64,000 nt of DNA from NCBI GenBank assembly GCA_004379165.1, contig NKXK01000019.1, positions 1 to 64,000 of the forward strand, given 5' to 3'. A program made the position numbers and the translations under genes. Source of the stretch: Rhodocyclaceae bacterium (GTDB taxonomy: Bacteria > Pseudomonadota > Gammaproteobacteria > Burkholderiales > Rhodocyclaceae). Positions 31,852-40,764 of the stretch are shown piece after piece. The stretch's first letter is position 1, and every line of letters starts with the position of its first letter. A model generated the notes under the pieces. It made no database searches, was not told the DNA's origin, and saw nothing but the letters and a program-made list of their open reading frames with translations.

Positions 31852-32991
31852 ATGACGCTGTTGCAATACGCTTTTGCCCTGAGCTTCGCGCTCGTTTCCC
31901 TTAGCCCCGCCCACGCCCAGCAACTGCCAGTACCGCCACAACTGGTGGCTAAATCCTGGCTGCTGCTCGAAATGGGTTCCGGTCAGGTGCTTACCACTGA
32001 GAAACCCGACGAGCGCCTCGAACCGGCATCGCTGACCAAGCTGATGACCGCTTACCTTACCTTCCAGGCCATCCACAAGAAGACGCTCGGCCTGCAACAG
32101 CCGCTACAGGTCTCGGCCAAGGCCTGGAAAACCGGGGGCTCGAAGATGTTCATCAAGGTCGACACGCAAGTGCCGGTCGAAGACCTGATCAAGGGCATGA
32201 TTGTGCAGTCCGGTAACGATGCCTGCGTGACGCTGGCGGAAGGCATTGCCGGCAGCGAAGAGAATTTCGCGCAGATGATGAACCGCGAAGCCCAGCGTCT
32301 GGGCATGAAGGGCTCCAGCTTCCGCAACTCGACCGGCCTGCCCGATCCACAGCACTACACCACCGCCCGCGACCTGTCGCTGCTCGCCGCGGCGCTGATT
32401 CGCGACTTCCCCGAAGAATACCGCAAGTATTACTCGATGAAGGAATACACCTACAACAAGATCACCCAGCCCAACCGCAACCGCCTGCTTTTCATCGACC
32501 CGACTGTCGATGGTGTCAAAACCGGCCACACGGATGCTGCCGGCTACTGCCTGATTTCTTCGGCATTGCGCGACAAGCGCCGTCTGCTGTCGGTTGTTCT
32601 GGGTACCAATTCCGACGCCACCCGCGCCACTGAGTCGCAAAAGCTGCTCAACTGGGGGTTCATTTCCTACGACGCTGTGCCACTTTTTGCCAAAAACCAG
32701 CCTGTAGACACACTGCGCGTCTGGAAGGGCAGACAGAGCCAGGTGAAGGCGGGCTTCCCGCACGACTTCACCATCTCGGTACCCAAAGGCTATGCCGACA
32801 AGGTGCAGACCCAGTTTCTGCCGCAATCTAAGATCATGGCGCCGGTGCAGCCAGGCCAGACGCTGGGCACGCTCAAAGTGACCATCGAAGGCAAGCTGTA
32901 CGGCGAATATCCGGTTACCGCACTTGAAAATATCGCCGTCGCCGGCATCTTTGGTCGCGCCATCGATTCCGTCAAACTCTGGTTCAACTGA
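31852..32991 (+). CDS. D-Ala-D-Ala carboxypeptidase (PBP5/6 family)
   Basis: A low-molecular-weight penicillin-binding protein that trims the terminal D-alanine from peptidoglycan pentapeptides. The 379-residue protein has a signal peptide ending AHA near residue 22, the catalytic SxxK Ser60-Lys63 (SLTK), the SGN motif Ser120-Asn122, and the KTG motif at 223-225. A C-terminal domain and an amphipathic tail (IFGRAIDSVKLWFN) fit membrane anchoring in the periplasm. It is the first gene of a dacA-type, dat, ybeD, lipB, lipA operon, common in proteobacteria. Confidence 0.95.
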   Translation: MTLLQYAFALSFALVSLSPAHAQQLPVPPQLVAKSWLLLEMGSGQVLTTEKPDERLEPASLTKLMTAYLTFQAIHKKTLGLQQPLQVSAKAWKTGGSKMFIKVDTQVPVEDLIKGMIVQSGNDACVTLAEGIAGSEENFAQMMNREAQRLGMKGSSFRNSTGLPDPQHYTTARDLSLLAAALIRDFPEEYRKYYSMKEYTYNKITQPNRNRLLFIDPTVDGVKTGHTDAAGYCLISSALRDKRRLLSVVLGTNSDATRATESQKLLNWGFISYDAVPLFAKNQPVDTLRVWKGRQSQVKAGFPHDFTISVPKGYADKVQTQFLPQSKIMAPVQPGQTLGTLKVTIEGKLYGEYPVTALENIAVAGIFGRAIDSVKLWFN

Positions 32992-32996
32992 AGACC

Positions 32997-33884
32997 ATGA
33001 CCCCTTACGTCGCCGACCCCGTCTATCTGAATGGCCGCTTCCTGCCACTGGCAGAGGCCGGCGTGTCGCCGCTCGATCGTGGCTACCTGTATGGCGACGG
33101 CGTTTATGAGGTCATTCCGGTCTATTCGCGCCAGCCCTTTCGCATCGACGAACACCTGACCCGGCTGCAGGCGACGCTGAATGGCGTCAAGCTGGCCAAC
33201 CCGCTGGACGTCGCCGGCTGGAAAGCCGTCATCCAGCAACTGATCGCAGCGGCGCCGTGGGAAGACCAATCGGTTTACCTGCAGGTCACCCGCGGCGCTG
33301 ACAACAAGCGCGACCACGCCTTTCCGCCGGCCAGCGTGCCACCCGGCGTGTTCGCCTACGCCGGGCCGCTGGTGACACCAACCGCAGAACTGCGCACCCG
33401 TGGCGTTTCCGCCATTACCGTGCCGGACCAGCGGTGGGCGCGCTGCGACCTCAAGGTCATTTCGCTGTTGGCCAACATCCTCGCCCGCCAGCAAGCCATC
33501 GACGCCGGCTGCGCCGAGGCGCTACTGATTCGTGATGGCTATCTGAAGGAAGGCGCTGCGTCGAACATCTTCGTCGTCCGCGACGGCGTCCTGCTGGCAC
33601 CGCCGAAGACGCCACTGATGTTGCCGGGCATCACTTACGATCTGGTTCTCGAGTTGGCGGCCACCCACGGTCAACCCGTAAAAGTGGCCGAAATCAGCGA
33701 AGCGGAACTTCGCAGTGCCGACGAGGTCTGGATGACCTCTTCAACCAAGGAAATCCTCGCGATCACCACACTCGACGGGGTGCCGGTCGGTAACGGCATC
33801 CATGCCGGCAAGCCCGGCCCCTTTGGCGAACAGATGTGGCAGTGGTATCAGGATTTCAAGAATACGATCATGCGCAAGGGCTGA
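32997..33884 (+). CDS. dat: D-amino acid aminotransferase (class IV, PLP)
   Basis: A class IV aminotransferase of 295 residues with the family start VYLNGRFLPLAEAGVSPLDRG and the Schiff-base lysine in CDLKVISLLANILARQQA (Lys153). Sequence style and the neighbouring carboxypeptidase point to D-amino acid aminotransferase, which would make D-glutamate or recycle D-alanine for peptidoglycan. A branched-chain aminotransferase is less likely but cannot be excluded. It starts 5 bases after the carboxypeptidase stop and ends 1 base before ybeD. Confidence 0.88.
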   Translation: MTPYVADPVYLNGRFLPLAEAGVSPLDRGYLYGDGVYEVIPVYSRQPFRIDEHLTRLQATLNGVKLANPLDVAGWKAVIQQLIAAAPWEDQSVYLQVTRGADNKRDHAFPPASVPPGVFAYAGPLVTPTAELRTRGVSAITVPDQRWARCDLKVISLLANILARQQAIDAGCAEALLIRDGYLKEGAASNIFVVRDGVLLAPPKTPLMLPGITYDLVLELAATHGQPVKVAEISEAELRSADEVWMTSSTKEILAITTLDGVPVGNGIHAGKPGPFGEQMWQWYQDFKNTIMRKG

Positions 33885-33885
33885 C

Positions 33886-34155
33886 ATGGCTGGCTACAAG
33901 GACACCCTTCTCGAATTTCCCTGTGAGTTCCCGCTCAAGATCATGGGCAAGACCCATGACGATCTGGCACAAACAGTGTTGAGCATCGTCACCCGCCATG
34001 CCCCGGATTTCGATGGTGCCACCATGGAAATGCGCGCCAGCTCCGGGGGCAACTACGTCAGCCTGACCTGTACCGTGATCGCCACCTCGAAGCCGCAGCT
34101 CGATGCCCTGTACATGGACCTGACCTCGCACCCGCTGGTGAAGGTCGTTCTCTAA
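33886..34155 (+). CDS. ybeD: YbeD/DUF493 family protein
   Basis: An 89-residue protein of the DUF493 family, an ACT-like alpha/beta fold. It begins [21 protein letters not shown] and ends with [10 protein letters not shown], matching the family at both ends. The E. coli gene lies between dacA and lipB, as here. Its function is unknown; a link to lipoate regulation has been suggested from this position. The long open frame reaching upstream into dat is in a different frame from dat and is not used. One base separates it from lipB. Confidence 0.92.
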   Translation: MAGYKDTLLEFPCEFPLKIMGKTHDDLAQTVLSIVTRHAPDFDGATMEMRASSGGNYVSLTCTVIATSKPQLDALYMDLTSHPLVKVVL

Positions 34156-34156
34156 G

Positions 34157-34774
34157 GTGGATATTGTCGTCAAACGCCTCGGGCGTGTGGATTACGCGCC
34201 AACCTTCCAGGCAATGCAGGACTTCACCGCAAGCCGCAGTGACACGACACCGGACGAGCTTTGGATCGTCGAGCATCCGCCGGTTTACACCCTGGGCCAG
34301 GCCGGCAAGCCGGAACACATCCTGCGCGATGTCGGCATCCCGCTGGTCAAGATCGACCGCGGCGGCCAGGTCACTTACCACGGCCCCGGGCAGGTCGTGA
34401 TCTATCTGCTGCTCGACCTCGCCCGACTCAAAATCAAGGTTCGCGAGCTGGTCACCGCCATCGAGCAGGGCGTCATCGACCTGCTCGCCGAGCATGGCGT
34501 CAGCGCGGAACGCCGCGATGGTGCCCCCGGCGTCTATGTCGGCGATGCCAAGGTCGCCGCGCTGGGTCTGCGTATCCGTAGCGGCTGCTCCTACCACGGC
34601 GTTTCGCTCAATGTCGATATGGACCTTTACCCATTTACGGCGATCAACCCCTGCGGGTATGCTGGCCTCAAGGTCATCCAGACCCGCGACCTGAACATCC
34701 CCCTCTCCGTCGACGAGGCCGGCGAGCAACTTGCCAAACACCTGCTGCGACAACTGGACACACACCATGGCTGA
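34157..34774 (+). CDS. lipB: Octanoyltransferase
   Basis: LipB transfers the octanoyl group from acyl carrier protein to lipoyl domains, before LipA adds sulfur. The 205-residue protein has the [12 protein letters not shown] motif at 68-79, Lys132 in [12 protein letters not shown], and Cys166 in NPCGYAGLK, the acyl-enzyme cysteine. It starts with GTG (34157), one base after ybeD, and overlaps lipA by 8 bases (ATGGCTGA). An upstream alternative start is not available without overlapping ybeD heavily. Confidence 0.96.
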   Translation: MDIVVKRLGRVDYAPTFQAMQDFTASRSDTTPDELWIVEHPPVYTLGQAGKPEHILRDVGIPLVKIDRGGQVTYHGPGQVVIYLLLDLARLKIKVRELVTAIEQGVIDLLAEHGVSAERRDGAPGVYVGDAKVAALGLRIRSGCSYHGVSLNVDMDLYPFTAINPCGYAGLKVIQTRDLNIPLSVDEAGEQLAKHLLRQLDTHHG

Positions 34775-35735
34775 AACCAAGCAAACGGGCGCTAAAGAAA
34801 AAGGCGTCAAGCAAAAAGGCGAACTGAAGACCGCGCGCATACCGATCAAGATCGTTCCGGTCGACACGCCGCTGAAAAAGCCCGACTGGATTCGCGTCAA
34901 GGCCGGCAACAGCGCCGGCCGCTTCGGCGAAATCAAGTCCATGCTGCGCGAACGCAAGCTGCACACCGTCTGCGAGGAAGCCACCTGCCCCAACATCGGC
35001 GAATGCTTCGGCCGCGGCACAGCCACCTTCATGATCCTCGGCGACATCTGTACCCGCCGCTGCCCCTTCTGCGACGTCGGCCACGGGCAACCACTGCCGC
35101 CCAACCCGGACGAGCCGCGCGAACTGGCCGAATCGGTCGCCGCGCTCAAGCTGCGCTATGTGGTCATTACCAGCGTCGACCGCGACGATCTGCGCGACGG
35201 TGGCGCCCAGCATTTCGTCGATGTCATCCGTAACGTCCGCGAATTGTCACCGACCACCACCATCGAGACGCTGGTTCCCGATTTCCGCGGCCGGATGGAG
35301 GTCGCACTCGATGTGCTCGGCCAGGCGCTGCCGGATGTGCTCAACCACAACATGGAAACCGTGCCCCGCCTCTACAAGCAGGCGCGCCCGGGCGCCGACT
35401 ACAAACACTCGCTGGAATTTCTCAAGCAGTTCAAGGCGCGTTACCCCGGCGTCAACACCAAGTCCGGCCTGATGGTCGGCCTCGGCGAGACCGACGAGGA
35501 AATCCTCGACGTAATGCGCGACCTGCGCGCCCACGACGTCGACATGCTGACCATCGGCCAGTACCTGGCCCCTTCAGGCCATCACCTGCCGGTCAGCCGC
35601 TATGTGCATCCGGATGTCTTCAAGATGTTCGAGGAAGAAGCCAGGAAAATGAGCTTCTCCGGCGCCGCCTGTGCGCCGATGGTGCGTTCCAGCTACTGGG
35701 CCGACCAGCAGGCACATACCGCCGGCGTCGCCTGA
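34767..35735 (+). CDS. lipA: Lipoyl synthase
   Basis: LipA is the radical-SAM enzyme that inserts two sulfur atoms into protein-bound octanoyl groups. From the ATG at 34767 it has 322 residues. Cys69, Cys74 and Cys80 ([12 protein letters not shown]) form the auxiliary cluster and Cys95, Cys99 and Cys102 (CTRRCPFC) the radical-SAM cluster. The conserved C-terminal RSSYWADQ motif is present; its serine is an auxiliary-cluster ligand in characterised LipA. A longer frame starting at 34731 lies inside lipB and is rejected. Lys-rich N-terminal tail of about 20 residues. Confidence 0.97.
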   Translation: MAETKQTGAKEKGVKQKGELKTARIPIKIVPVDTPLKKPDWIRVKAGNSAGRFGEIKSMLRERKLHTVCEEATCPNIGECFGRGTATFMILGDICTRRCPFCDVGHGQPLPPNPDEPRELAESVAALKLRYVVITSVDRDDLRDGGAQHFVDVIRNVRELSPTTTIETLVPDFRGRMEVALDVLGQALPDVLNHNMETVPRLYKQARPGADYKHSLEFLKQFKARYPGVNTKSGLMVGLGETDEEILDVMRDLRAHDVDMLTIGQYLAPSGHHLPVSRYVHPDVFKMFEEEARKMSFSGAACAPMVRSSYWADQQAHTAGVA

Positions 35736-35757
35736 ATCAACCGCGCCGGATGCAGCA

Positions 35758-35790
35758 GGGCCGCCCGAGAGGCGGCCTTGTCGTTTGTTT
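35758..35790 (+). terminator. Terminator after lipA
   Basis: GGCCGCC and GGCGGCC form a perfect 7-bp stem around CGAGA, followed by TTGTCGTTTGTTT, starting 24 bases after the lipA stop. It ends the dacA-type to lipA operon and lies just before the convergent glycine-zipper gene. Confidence 0.7.
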
Positions 35791-35793
35791 CGG

Positions 35794-36333
35794 CTACTTA
35801 ACAGGCGGCGGCTTGACCGACGGCGGCGGTGGCGGCGGCATTCCCGGTGGCGGCGGGGGAATGCCCACATCGGCGGATTTTACCGGTTTCGTGTAGCTGA
35901 TATTTCCGGGCACCGGTACGCGGTGGCCCTTGGTGTACATGCACTGGATGTAGGCATTATCGTACTGCCGCTGCGTACCGTAGCCGGAACTGCGCGCTGT
36001 ATCTGCACCGATTGCACTGCCGGCTGCCAGACCGACACCCGCACCAACCGCCGCGCCCTGATTGCCACCAATAGCCGCCCCGGCGACCGCACCGACTGCC
36101 GTGCCGACCGCTGCTGTCGTGACAGCTGACTCACGCGCCGCCTGACCGGCGGTCTTGCCGCCGATCTGGTAATACGCATCCTGACGGCAGAGGCGTTCAT
36201 CCTCACGAAAACGCTCGATGCTCTGGCCGGTCCCGGGCAGGACCATGACGCTGGGGCCGGTCGGCATGACGGTACAGGCGCCGAGCAACAAAGTGGCAAG
36301 CACCAGCGCCGGACGACGATAGGGAATGGACAT
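35794..36333 (-). CDS. Glycine-zipper lipoprotein with Pro-rich tail
   Basis: A 179-residue putative lipoprotein. A lipobox LLLGAC ends a signal peptide near residue 20; a central glycine-zipper region (VGTAVGAVAGAAIGGNQG then AAVGAGVGLAAGSAIGAD) follows, as in proteins that insert into or bind the outer membrane. The C-terminal 25 residues are mostly proline runs. The start at MSIPYRRPALV gives the signal peptide directly; an upstream frame is rejected. GAGG precedes it. The role is unknown. It is cotranscribed with the next gene upstream, 8 bases away. Confidence 0.8.
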   Translation of the reverse strand: MSIPYRRPALVLATLLLGACTVMPTGPSVMVLPGTGQSIERFREDERLCRQDAYYQIGGKTAGQAARESAVTTAAVGTAVGAVAGAAIGGNQGAAVGAGVGLAAGSAIGADTARSSGYGTQRQYDNAYIQCMYTKGHRVPVPGNISYTKPVKSADVGIPPPPPGMPPPPPPSVKPPPVK

Positions 36334-36341
36334 GGCGCGCC

Positions 36342-36701
36342 TCACTGAGCCGGTTGCGGCAGCACGCGCTGCCAGCCTTCCGGACATTCCTTGACGTAGG
36401 GGTAATAGCCTTTGCCGCTCGGGCAGTAGTACCAGTACTGCTGGTTGGCTTCAGCCGGGGCTTCCTGCTGCTCGATGTACACCGGTGGCGGCTCGGGCCG
36501 GACCACAACCACCGGCGGCGGATACCAGAAGGGATCCCAGCGCGGCCCCCAGTAGGGTCCGGGACCCCAGTACGGCCCCCAGGTCGGGCCAACATAAACA
36601 CCAACGCCAACACGGGCACGCGGACCGTGCGCCGAAGCAATACCGCTGGTCGCCATCAGGACCGCAGCAAGACAGACTGCAATAAAACGGGAAGTGGACA
36701 T
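36342..36701 (-). CDS. Secreted WGP-rich hypothetical protein
   Basis: A 119-residue exported protein: signal peptide of about 24 residues ending ASA, then a low-complexity stretch of repeated WGP and PYWGP-type units, a Val/Pro segment, and a C-terminal region with two cysteines (YYCPSGKGYYPYVKECPEGW) that matches a small domain common in proteobacterial exported proteins of unknown function. The pair of cysteines may form a disulfide in the periplasm. It lies directly upstream of the glycine-zipper lipoprotein gene. Confidence 0.75.
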   Translation of the reverse strand: MSTSRFIAVCLAAVLMATSGIASAHGPRARVGVGVYVGPTWGPYWGPGPYWGPRWDPFWYPPPVVVVRPEPPPVYIEQQEAPAEANQQYWYYCPSGKGYYPYVKECPEGWQRVLPQPAQ

Positions 36702-36791
36702 GAAACACCCGGACTTTCGATAACCCGCTTTCAAGATAGCGAATTACCGACCGTCCGGGTGAGAAGAATTGCTACAGTTTGTAAGCGCGAC

Positions 36792-38087
36792 TTACAGGAT
36801 GTTCATCTTTTTCGCCGCTTCGCGGAGTTCACCGCGGAAGTTCGGATGAGCAATCGCAATCAGCGCCTCGCAACGCTGCTTGGCAGTCTTGCCGCGCAGT
36901 TGCGCCACACCGAACTCGGTCACCACGTAGTTGATGTCGTTCTTGCTGGTCGACACGTGGGTACCGGCGCTCAGGGTCGGCACGATACGGGAGATGGTAT
37001 CGTCCTTGGCCGTCGACGGCAGCACGATGAAGGCCTTGCCGCCGTTGGAGCGGTTGGCAGCGCGCACGAAGTCAGCCTGACCACCGGTGCCGGAGTAGGG
37101 CTTGAAGCCCAGGCTTTCGGAACCGCACTGGCCCATGAAATCGACCTGCATGGTGGCGTTGATGCAGTGCAGGTTGTCGTTCTTGCCCGCGATGTACGGG
37201 TCGTTGGTGAAGTCGACCGGATGCATTTCCAGCGCCGGGTTGCGGTGCATGAACTGGTAGAGCTTCTTCGAACCAAGGGCGAAGGTCGCCATCATCTTGC
37301 CCGGATGGAAGTTCTTCTGGCGATTGGTCACCACACCGGCCTCAACCAGCGTCATGATGCCGTCGCCAACCATTTCGGTATGGATACCGAGGTCGTGCTT
37401 GTTAGTCAGCTGCATGACCACGGCGTCGGGGATGCCGCCGTAACCGATCTGCAGTGTTGCGCCGTTCGGGATCATCTCGGCAACGTAGCTGCCGATGGCT
37501 TCCTGCACCGGGCCGATCTTGGGCAGGCCGACCTCGAAGAGCGGATCACTGCTTTCGGTCAGTGCCGTCACCTGCGAAATGTGGATATGGCAGTCGCCAT
37601 TGGCGAAAGGCACGTTCGGATTAACCTCAAGCACAATGGCGCGCGCTTTGCGCAGCGCCGCCATGGTGTAGTCGACACCCAGCGACAGCGAAAAATAGCC
37701 ATACTCGTCCATCGGCGAAGCCATCGAAAAGACGACTTCCGACGGGCTGAGACCGCGGTCGATCAACATCGGCAATTCGGAGAAGTAGGCCGGGACGAAG
37801 TCGATCCAGCCTTCCTGACCGCCGGGGCGGGTGCAACCGCCGAAGAAGTAGGCGACGTGGCGAACGTGCTCGGTGGTTTCCGGGTCGATATAGCCGTATT
37901 TGCGTAGCGGCAGGATTTGCGACACCTTGACGTCACGATAATTGCGACGGGCGTCGGACAGTGCTGTGAGCAGCGCGGGCGGCTCGCCGACACCGGTCGG
38001 CACGACGATAGTATCGCCATCCTTGATGTACTGGATGGCGTCGCCGGGCGACATTTTCTTCTGCTGATACAGTGCCTGAACTGACAT
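36792..38087 (-). CDS. CoA-transferase of the acetyl-CoA hydrolase/4HB type
   Basis: A 431-residue family I-like CoA-transferase. Glu238 in GIHTEMVGDG is the active-site glutamate that forms the CoA-thioester intermediate, at the same number as in the 4-hydroxybutyrate CoA-transferase of Clostridium aminobutyricum, and GYGGIPDAV nearby is the conserved glycine loop. The enzyme probably moves CoA between acetyl-CoA and 4-hydroxybutyrate, propionate or another short acid, or hydrolyses acetyl-CoA. AGGAGA precedes the ATG at 38087. It stands alone, without succinate-semialdehyde genes nearby, so the substrate is undetermined. Confidence 0.88.
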   Translation of the reverse strand: MSVQALYQQKKMSPGDAIQYIKDGDTIVVPTGVGEPPALLTALSDARRNYRDVKVSQILPLRKYGYIDPETTEHVRHVAYFFGGCTRPGGQEGWIDFVPAYFSELPMLIDRGLSPSEVVFSMASPMDEYGYFSLSLGVDYTMAALRKARAIVLEVNPNVPFANGDCHIHISQVTALTESSDPLFEVGLPKIGPVQEAIGSYVAEMIPNGATLQIGYGGIPDAVVMQLTNKHDLGIHTEMVGDGIMTLVEAGVVTNRQKNFHPGKMMATFALGSKKLYQFMHRNPALEMHPVDFTNDPYIAGKNDNLHCINATMQVDFMGQCGSESLGFKPYSGTGGQADFVRAANRSNGGKAFIVLPSTAKDDTISRIVPTLSAGTHVSTSKNDINYVVTEFGVAQLRGKTAKQRCEALIAIAHPNFRGELREAAKKMNIL

Positions 38088-38224
38088 TGAAGTTCTCCTC
38101 ATGCGGTTTTATAGTGAATATGCATCATCTGAACGTGTGCAGCGCGCGATGGTGACACAAATCCCACAGCAATGCTTGCTGCATCGCAGCAGAGAAGACG
38201 CTCGGCGCCGGTTCAGCCGGCGTC

Positions 38225-39385
38225 TCAGGCGCCGGTGGGCGGTGCGTTCTTGCGGTTGCTGCCGGCAACCATCCGGATTTCGAACAGGCGGCACTCCAGC
38301 GGGCCGTTGTACAAAGGCGTTTTCCGACTGGGCTTGAGGCCGACCAGTTTGGGCAGGCGCATGTCGGCCGTAAAGAAAAAACAGTTCCAGCCCGCCCAGT
38401 GGCGCTTGAGCGCCGTGCCCAGCTGCGGGTAAAAGGCGGCCAGCTCGTCCTGCTCGCCGATACGTTCGCCGTAGGGCGGGTTGGCAATCAGGATGCCGTG
38501 ATCGGTCAGCGGCTGGGTTTCCAGCACATCGCCACGGTCAACCGAAATAATTGCCCCAAATCCGGCCTCCTGCAGATTGCGACGGGTAGCGCGCACAGCA
38601 CGCTCGTCGATGTCGTAGCCGCGGATTTCCATTCGCTCTGCAGGCAGCATACGGACTTCGGCGGCAGCGCGGATGTCGGCCCAGGCCAGCGCCCTGAAGG
38701 AGCGCAGGCGCTCGAAGGCGAAGGTCCGGTCGAGCCCGGGAGCACGATCCAGTGCCATCTGCACAGCTTCGAGCAGGAAGGTACCGCTGCCGCACATCGG
38801 GTCGATCAGTGGCGTACCCGGCTGCCAACCGCTCAGCTTGAGGATGCCGGCAGCGAGGTTTTCCTTGAGCGGTGCCTCGACGCTGGCCTTGCGGAAGCCG
38901 CGCTGCCACAGCGGCTGGCCGGAGGTGTCGAGATACAGCGTGCATTCGTTTTCGGTGAGGAAAACATGGACGCTGACATCCGGATTGCGCGTCTCGATAT
39001 TCGGCCGCTCGCCGAGATCTTCGCGGAAGCGGTCGCAGACGGCATCCTTGACGCGCAGGGTGACGAAATCCAGCGACTTCAACGGACACTTGATCGCCGT
39101 GGTCACCACCCGCATCGTGCTGCTGACGGCGAAATGGTTGGGCCACAACTGACGCACTGCGAGGCGGTAGATATCCTCTTCCTTGGCATACGGCCCTTTG
39201 ACGATGTGCCAGAGGATGCGGGTAGCGATCCGCGACTCGAGGTTGGCGCGATAACAGACCTCCCACTCGCCGGAGAAGAAGACCCCGCCCGCAGTGACCC
39301 GGAGCTCGGTGCCGCCGACTGCCTGTAGTTCGTCGAGGAGAAGGTTTTCGAGGCCGCGCGGGCAGATCGCAAAATAGGTATTCAT
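38225..39385 (-). CDS. THUMP-domain 23S rRNA methyltransferase (RlmL type)
   Basis: A 386-residue RNA methyltransferase with an N-terminal ferredoxin-like and THUMP domain (MNTYFAICPRGLENLLLDEL, DVSVHVFLTENECTLYLDTS), a SAM-binding motif DPMCGSGTFLLEA near 195, and the N6/N2 guanine methyltransferase motif NPPYGERIGEQ near 305. It corresponds to the N-terminal, G2445-modifying half of E. coli RlmL, without the fused RlmK half, a normal arrangement in betaproteobacteria. It lies just downstream of the HemJ-like gene, one base apart. Confidence 0.9.
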   Translation of the reverse strand: MNTYFAICPRGLENLLLDELQAVGGTELRVTAGGVFFSGEWEVCYRANLESRIATRILWHIVKGPYAKEEDIYRLAVRQLWPNHFAVSSTMRVVTTAIKCPLKSLDFVTLRVKDAVCDRFREDLGERPNIETRNPDVSVHVFLTENECTLYLDTSGQPLWQRGFRKASVEAPLKENLAAGILKLSGWQPGTPLIDPMCGSGTFLLEAVQMALDRAPGLDRTFAFERLRSFRALAWADIRAAAEVRMLPAERMEIRGYDIDERAVRATRRNLQEAGFGAIISVDRGDVLETQPLTDHGILIANPPYGERIGEQDELAAFYPQLGTALKRHWAGWNCFFFTADMRLPKLVGLKPSRKTPLYNGPLECRLFEIRMVAGSNRKNAPPTGA

Positions 39386-39386
39386 G

Positions 39387-39803
39387 TCAGAAAGGCTTGA
39401 GAACGACGAGGAAAAGCACGATCAGCAAGACGATGACCGGCAGTTCGTTGTAGAAGCGGAACCAGACATGCGAGCGCTGGTTGTTGCCGGCGCGGAAGGC
39501 ATCGAGCACCCGGCCGCAATGCCAGTGATAGATGGCCAGCACGGCCACCAGCGCCGTCTTGGCGTGCAGCCAGCCACCGCCGAAGCCATACCCGAACCAC
39601 AACCAGAAGCCGAAAACGATGGCGAGCACACCGAGCGGCGTCATGAACTTGAACAGCTTGCCGGCCATCAGCAGCAGGCGATCGCGCTCGGCAACGCTGT
39701 CTGCCGGCACCATCGCCAGATTGACGAAAATGCGCGGCAGGTAGAAGAGGCCGGCAAACCAGGAAATCACCATCCAGATGTGCAGGGTTTTTACGATGAA
39801 CAT
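39387..39803 (-). CDS. HemJ-like (UPF0093) membrane protein
   Basis: A 138-residue protein with four predicted membrane helices and the family N-terminus VKTLHIWMVISWFAGLFYLPRIF. HemJ proteins convert protoporphyrinogen to protoporphyrin in haem synthesis in bacteria that lack HemY and HemG; the family is also annotated as CopD-like. The equivalent His8 and the Trp-Phe-Ala-Gly motif are present. It overlaps the upstream SDR gene by 13 bases. A different frame over the same DNA is a shadow. Confidence 0.82.
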   Translation of the reverse strand: MFIVKTLHIWMVISWFAGLFYLPRIFVNLAMVPADSVAERDRLLLMAGKLFKFMTPLGVLAIVFGFWLWFGYGFGGGWLHAKTALVAVLAIYHWHCGRVLDAFRAGNNQRSHVWFRFYNELPVIVLLIVLFLVVLKPF

Positions 39804-40702
39804 GAACTTCCCTCTGAGTGCTTGATTGCTTGCGCAGCGGCGATGCCCGCTGCAATAGTCGGGTAGGTCAGGCGGACGCCGAGTTCTTTTTTGATGCGTG
39901 CGTTGCCGATCCGCCGGGATTCGCGCATGAAAGACATTTGCAGCGGCGACAAGACCCGGGCCGCATCCTCGTGGCTGAGACGGCGCGGCCGCGGCAGACC
40001 GAAGGCATCGGCGACACAGTCGAAATACGCCGCCATCTTGAGGTCGCTGTCGTCGACCACGTTGTAGGCCCGTCCGGCCCGGGGCCGGCGCAACGCCGCC
40101 AGGCAGGCGGCGGCCAGATCGTCGGCGTGAATGTGGTTGGTGAACACGTCGTCCAGGTCATTCAATGCCGGCACACCTCTTTCCAGGCGGTCCAGCGGCA
40201 GGCGGTCGGCCGCATAAATTCCGGGCGCGCGCAGAATGACCACCGGCACGCCATTGCGGGAGCCCCAGGCCCGCAGGACCTGCTCGGCATCGACACGCCG
40301 TCCGGCACGGGCGCTCTCCGGATTCAGGCGCCGGGTCTCGTCGATCTGCGCGCCGCCACAATCGCCGTAAACCCCTGTCGTGCTTACGTAAACGAGGCAT
40401 CGTGGTAGACTTTGCGACTTGCTCAGCGCAGCCACCAGAGCGCGGGTCCGGGTGTCACGATGACCGCTATTCGGTGGTGGCGCCAGGTGCAGCACGATGT
40501 CGGCCAGACCGGCAACTCGAGGCAGACTGCCGGGCACATCGAGATCCGCCAGCAGGGGCCGAGCACCGGCATCGCGCCAGTCAGCTGCCTTGGCCGGATC
40601 GCGCAGCAGGGCATGAATGCCGGGACGCGGTCGGAGCCGGGTAAGACGGGAAAGGATGCGGCGGGCAACGTCTCCGCTGCCGACAATCAGTATTTTTTGC
40701 AC
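39791..40702 (-). CDS. NAD-dependent epimerase/dehydratase-like SDR
   Basis: A 303-residue extended short-chain dehydrogenase-like protein with an N-terminal nucleotide-binding motif (ILIVGSGDVARRI, a variant of GxxGxxG) and the YVSTTGVYGDCGG segment that carries a Ser/Thr-x-Tyr active-site region. Its length and C-terminal substrate domain suit sugar-nucleotide epimerases or related quinone-interacting SDRs; the substrate is not evident. It starts just downstream of the divergent ferredoxin-reductase gene, whose product also handles NAD(P)H, though no functional link is shown. Confidence 0.75.
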   Translation of the reverse strand: MQKILIVGSGDVARRILSRLTRLRPRPGIHALLRDPAKAADWRDAGARPLLADLDVPGSLPRVAGLADIVLHLAPPPNSGHRDTRTRALVAALSKSQSLPRCLVYVSTTGVYGDCGGAQIDETRRLNPESARAGRRVDAEQVLRAWGSRNGVPVVILRAPGIYAADRLPLDRLERGVPALNDLDDVFTNHIHADDLAAACLAALRRPRAGRAYNVVDDSDLKMAAYFDCVADAFGLPRPRRLSHEDAARVLSPLQMSFMRESRRIGNARIKKELGVRLTYPTIAAGIAAAQAIKHSEGSSCSS

Positions 40703-40764
40703 GCTGGCATTGTAGCAGGGGCGCCCTCTCCGGGCCGGCGTCTTCGGATAATCAAGGGGATAGC

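Noticed and set aside
39382-39855. 157-codon frame overlapping the HemJ-like gene
   Set aside because: It is a shadow frame; the 138-residue frame has membrane helices and the family motif.
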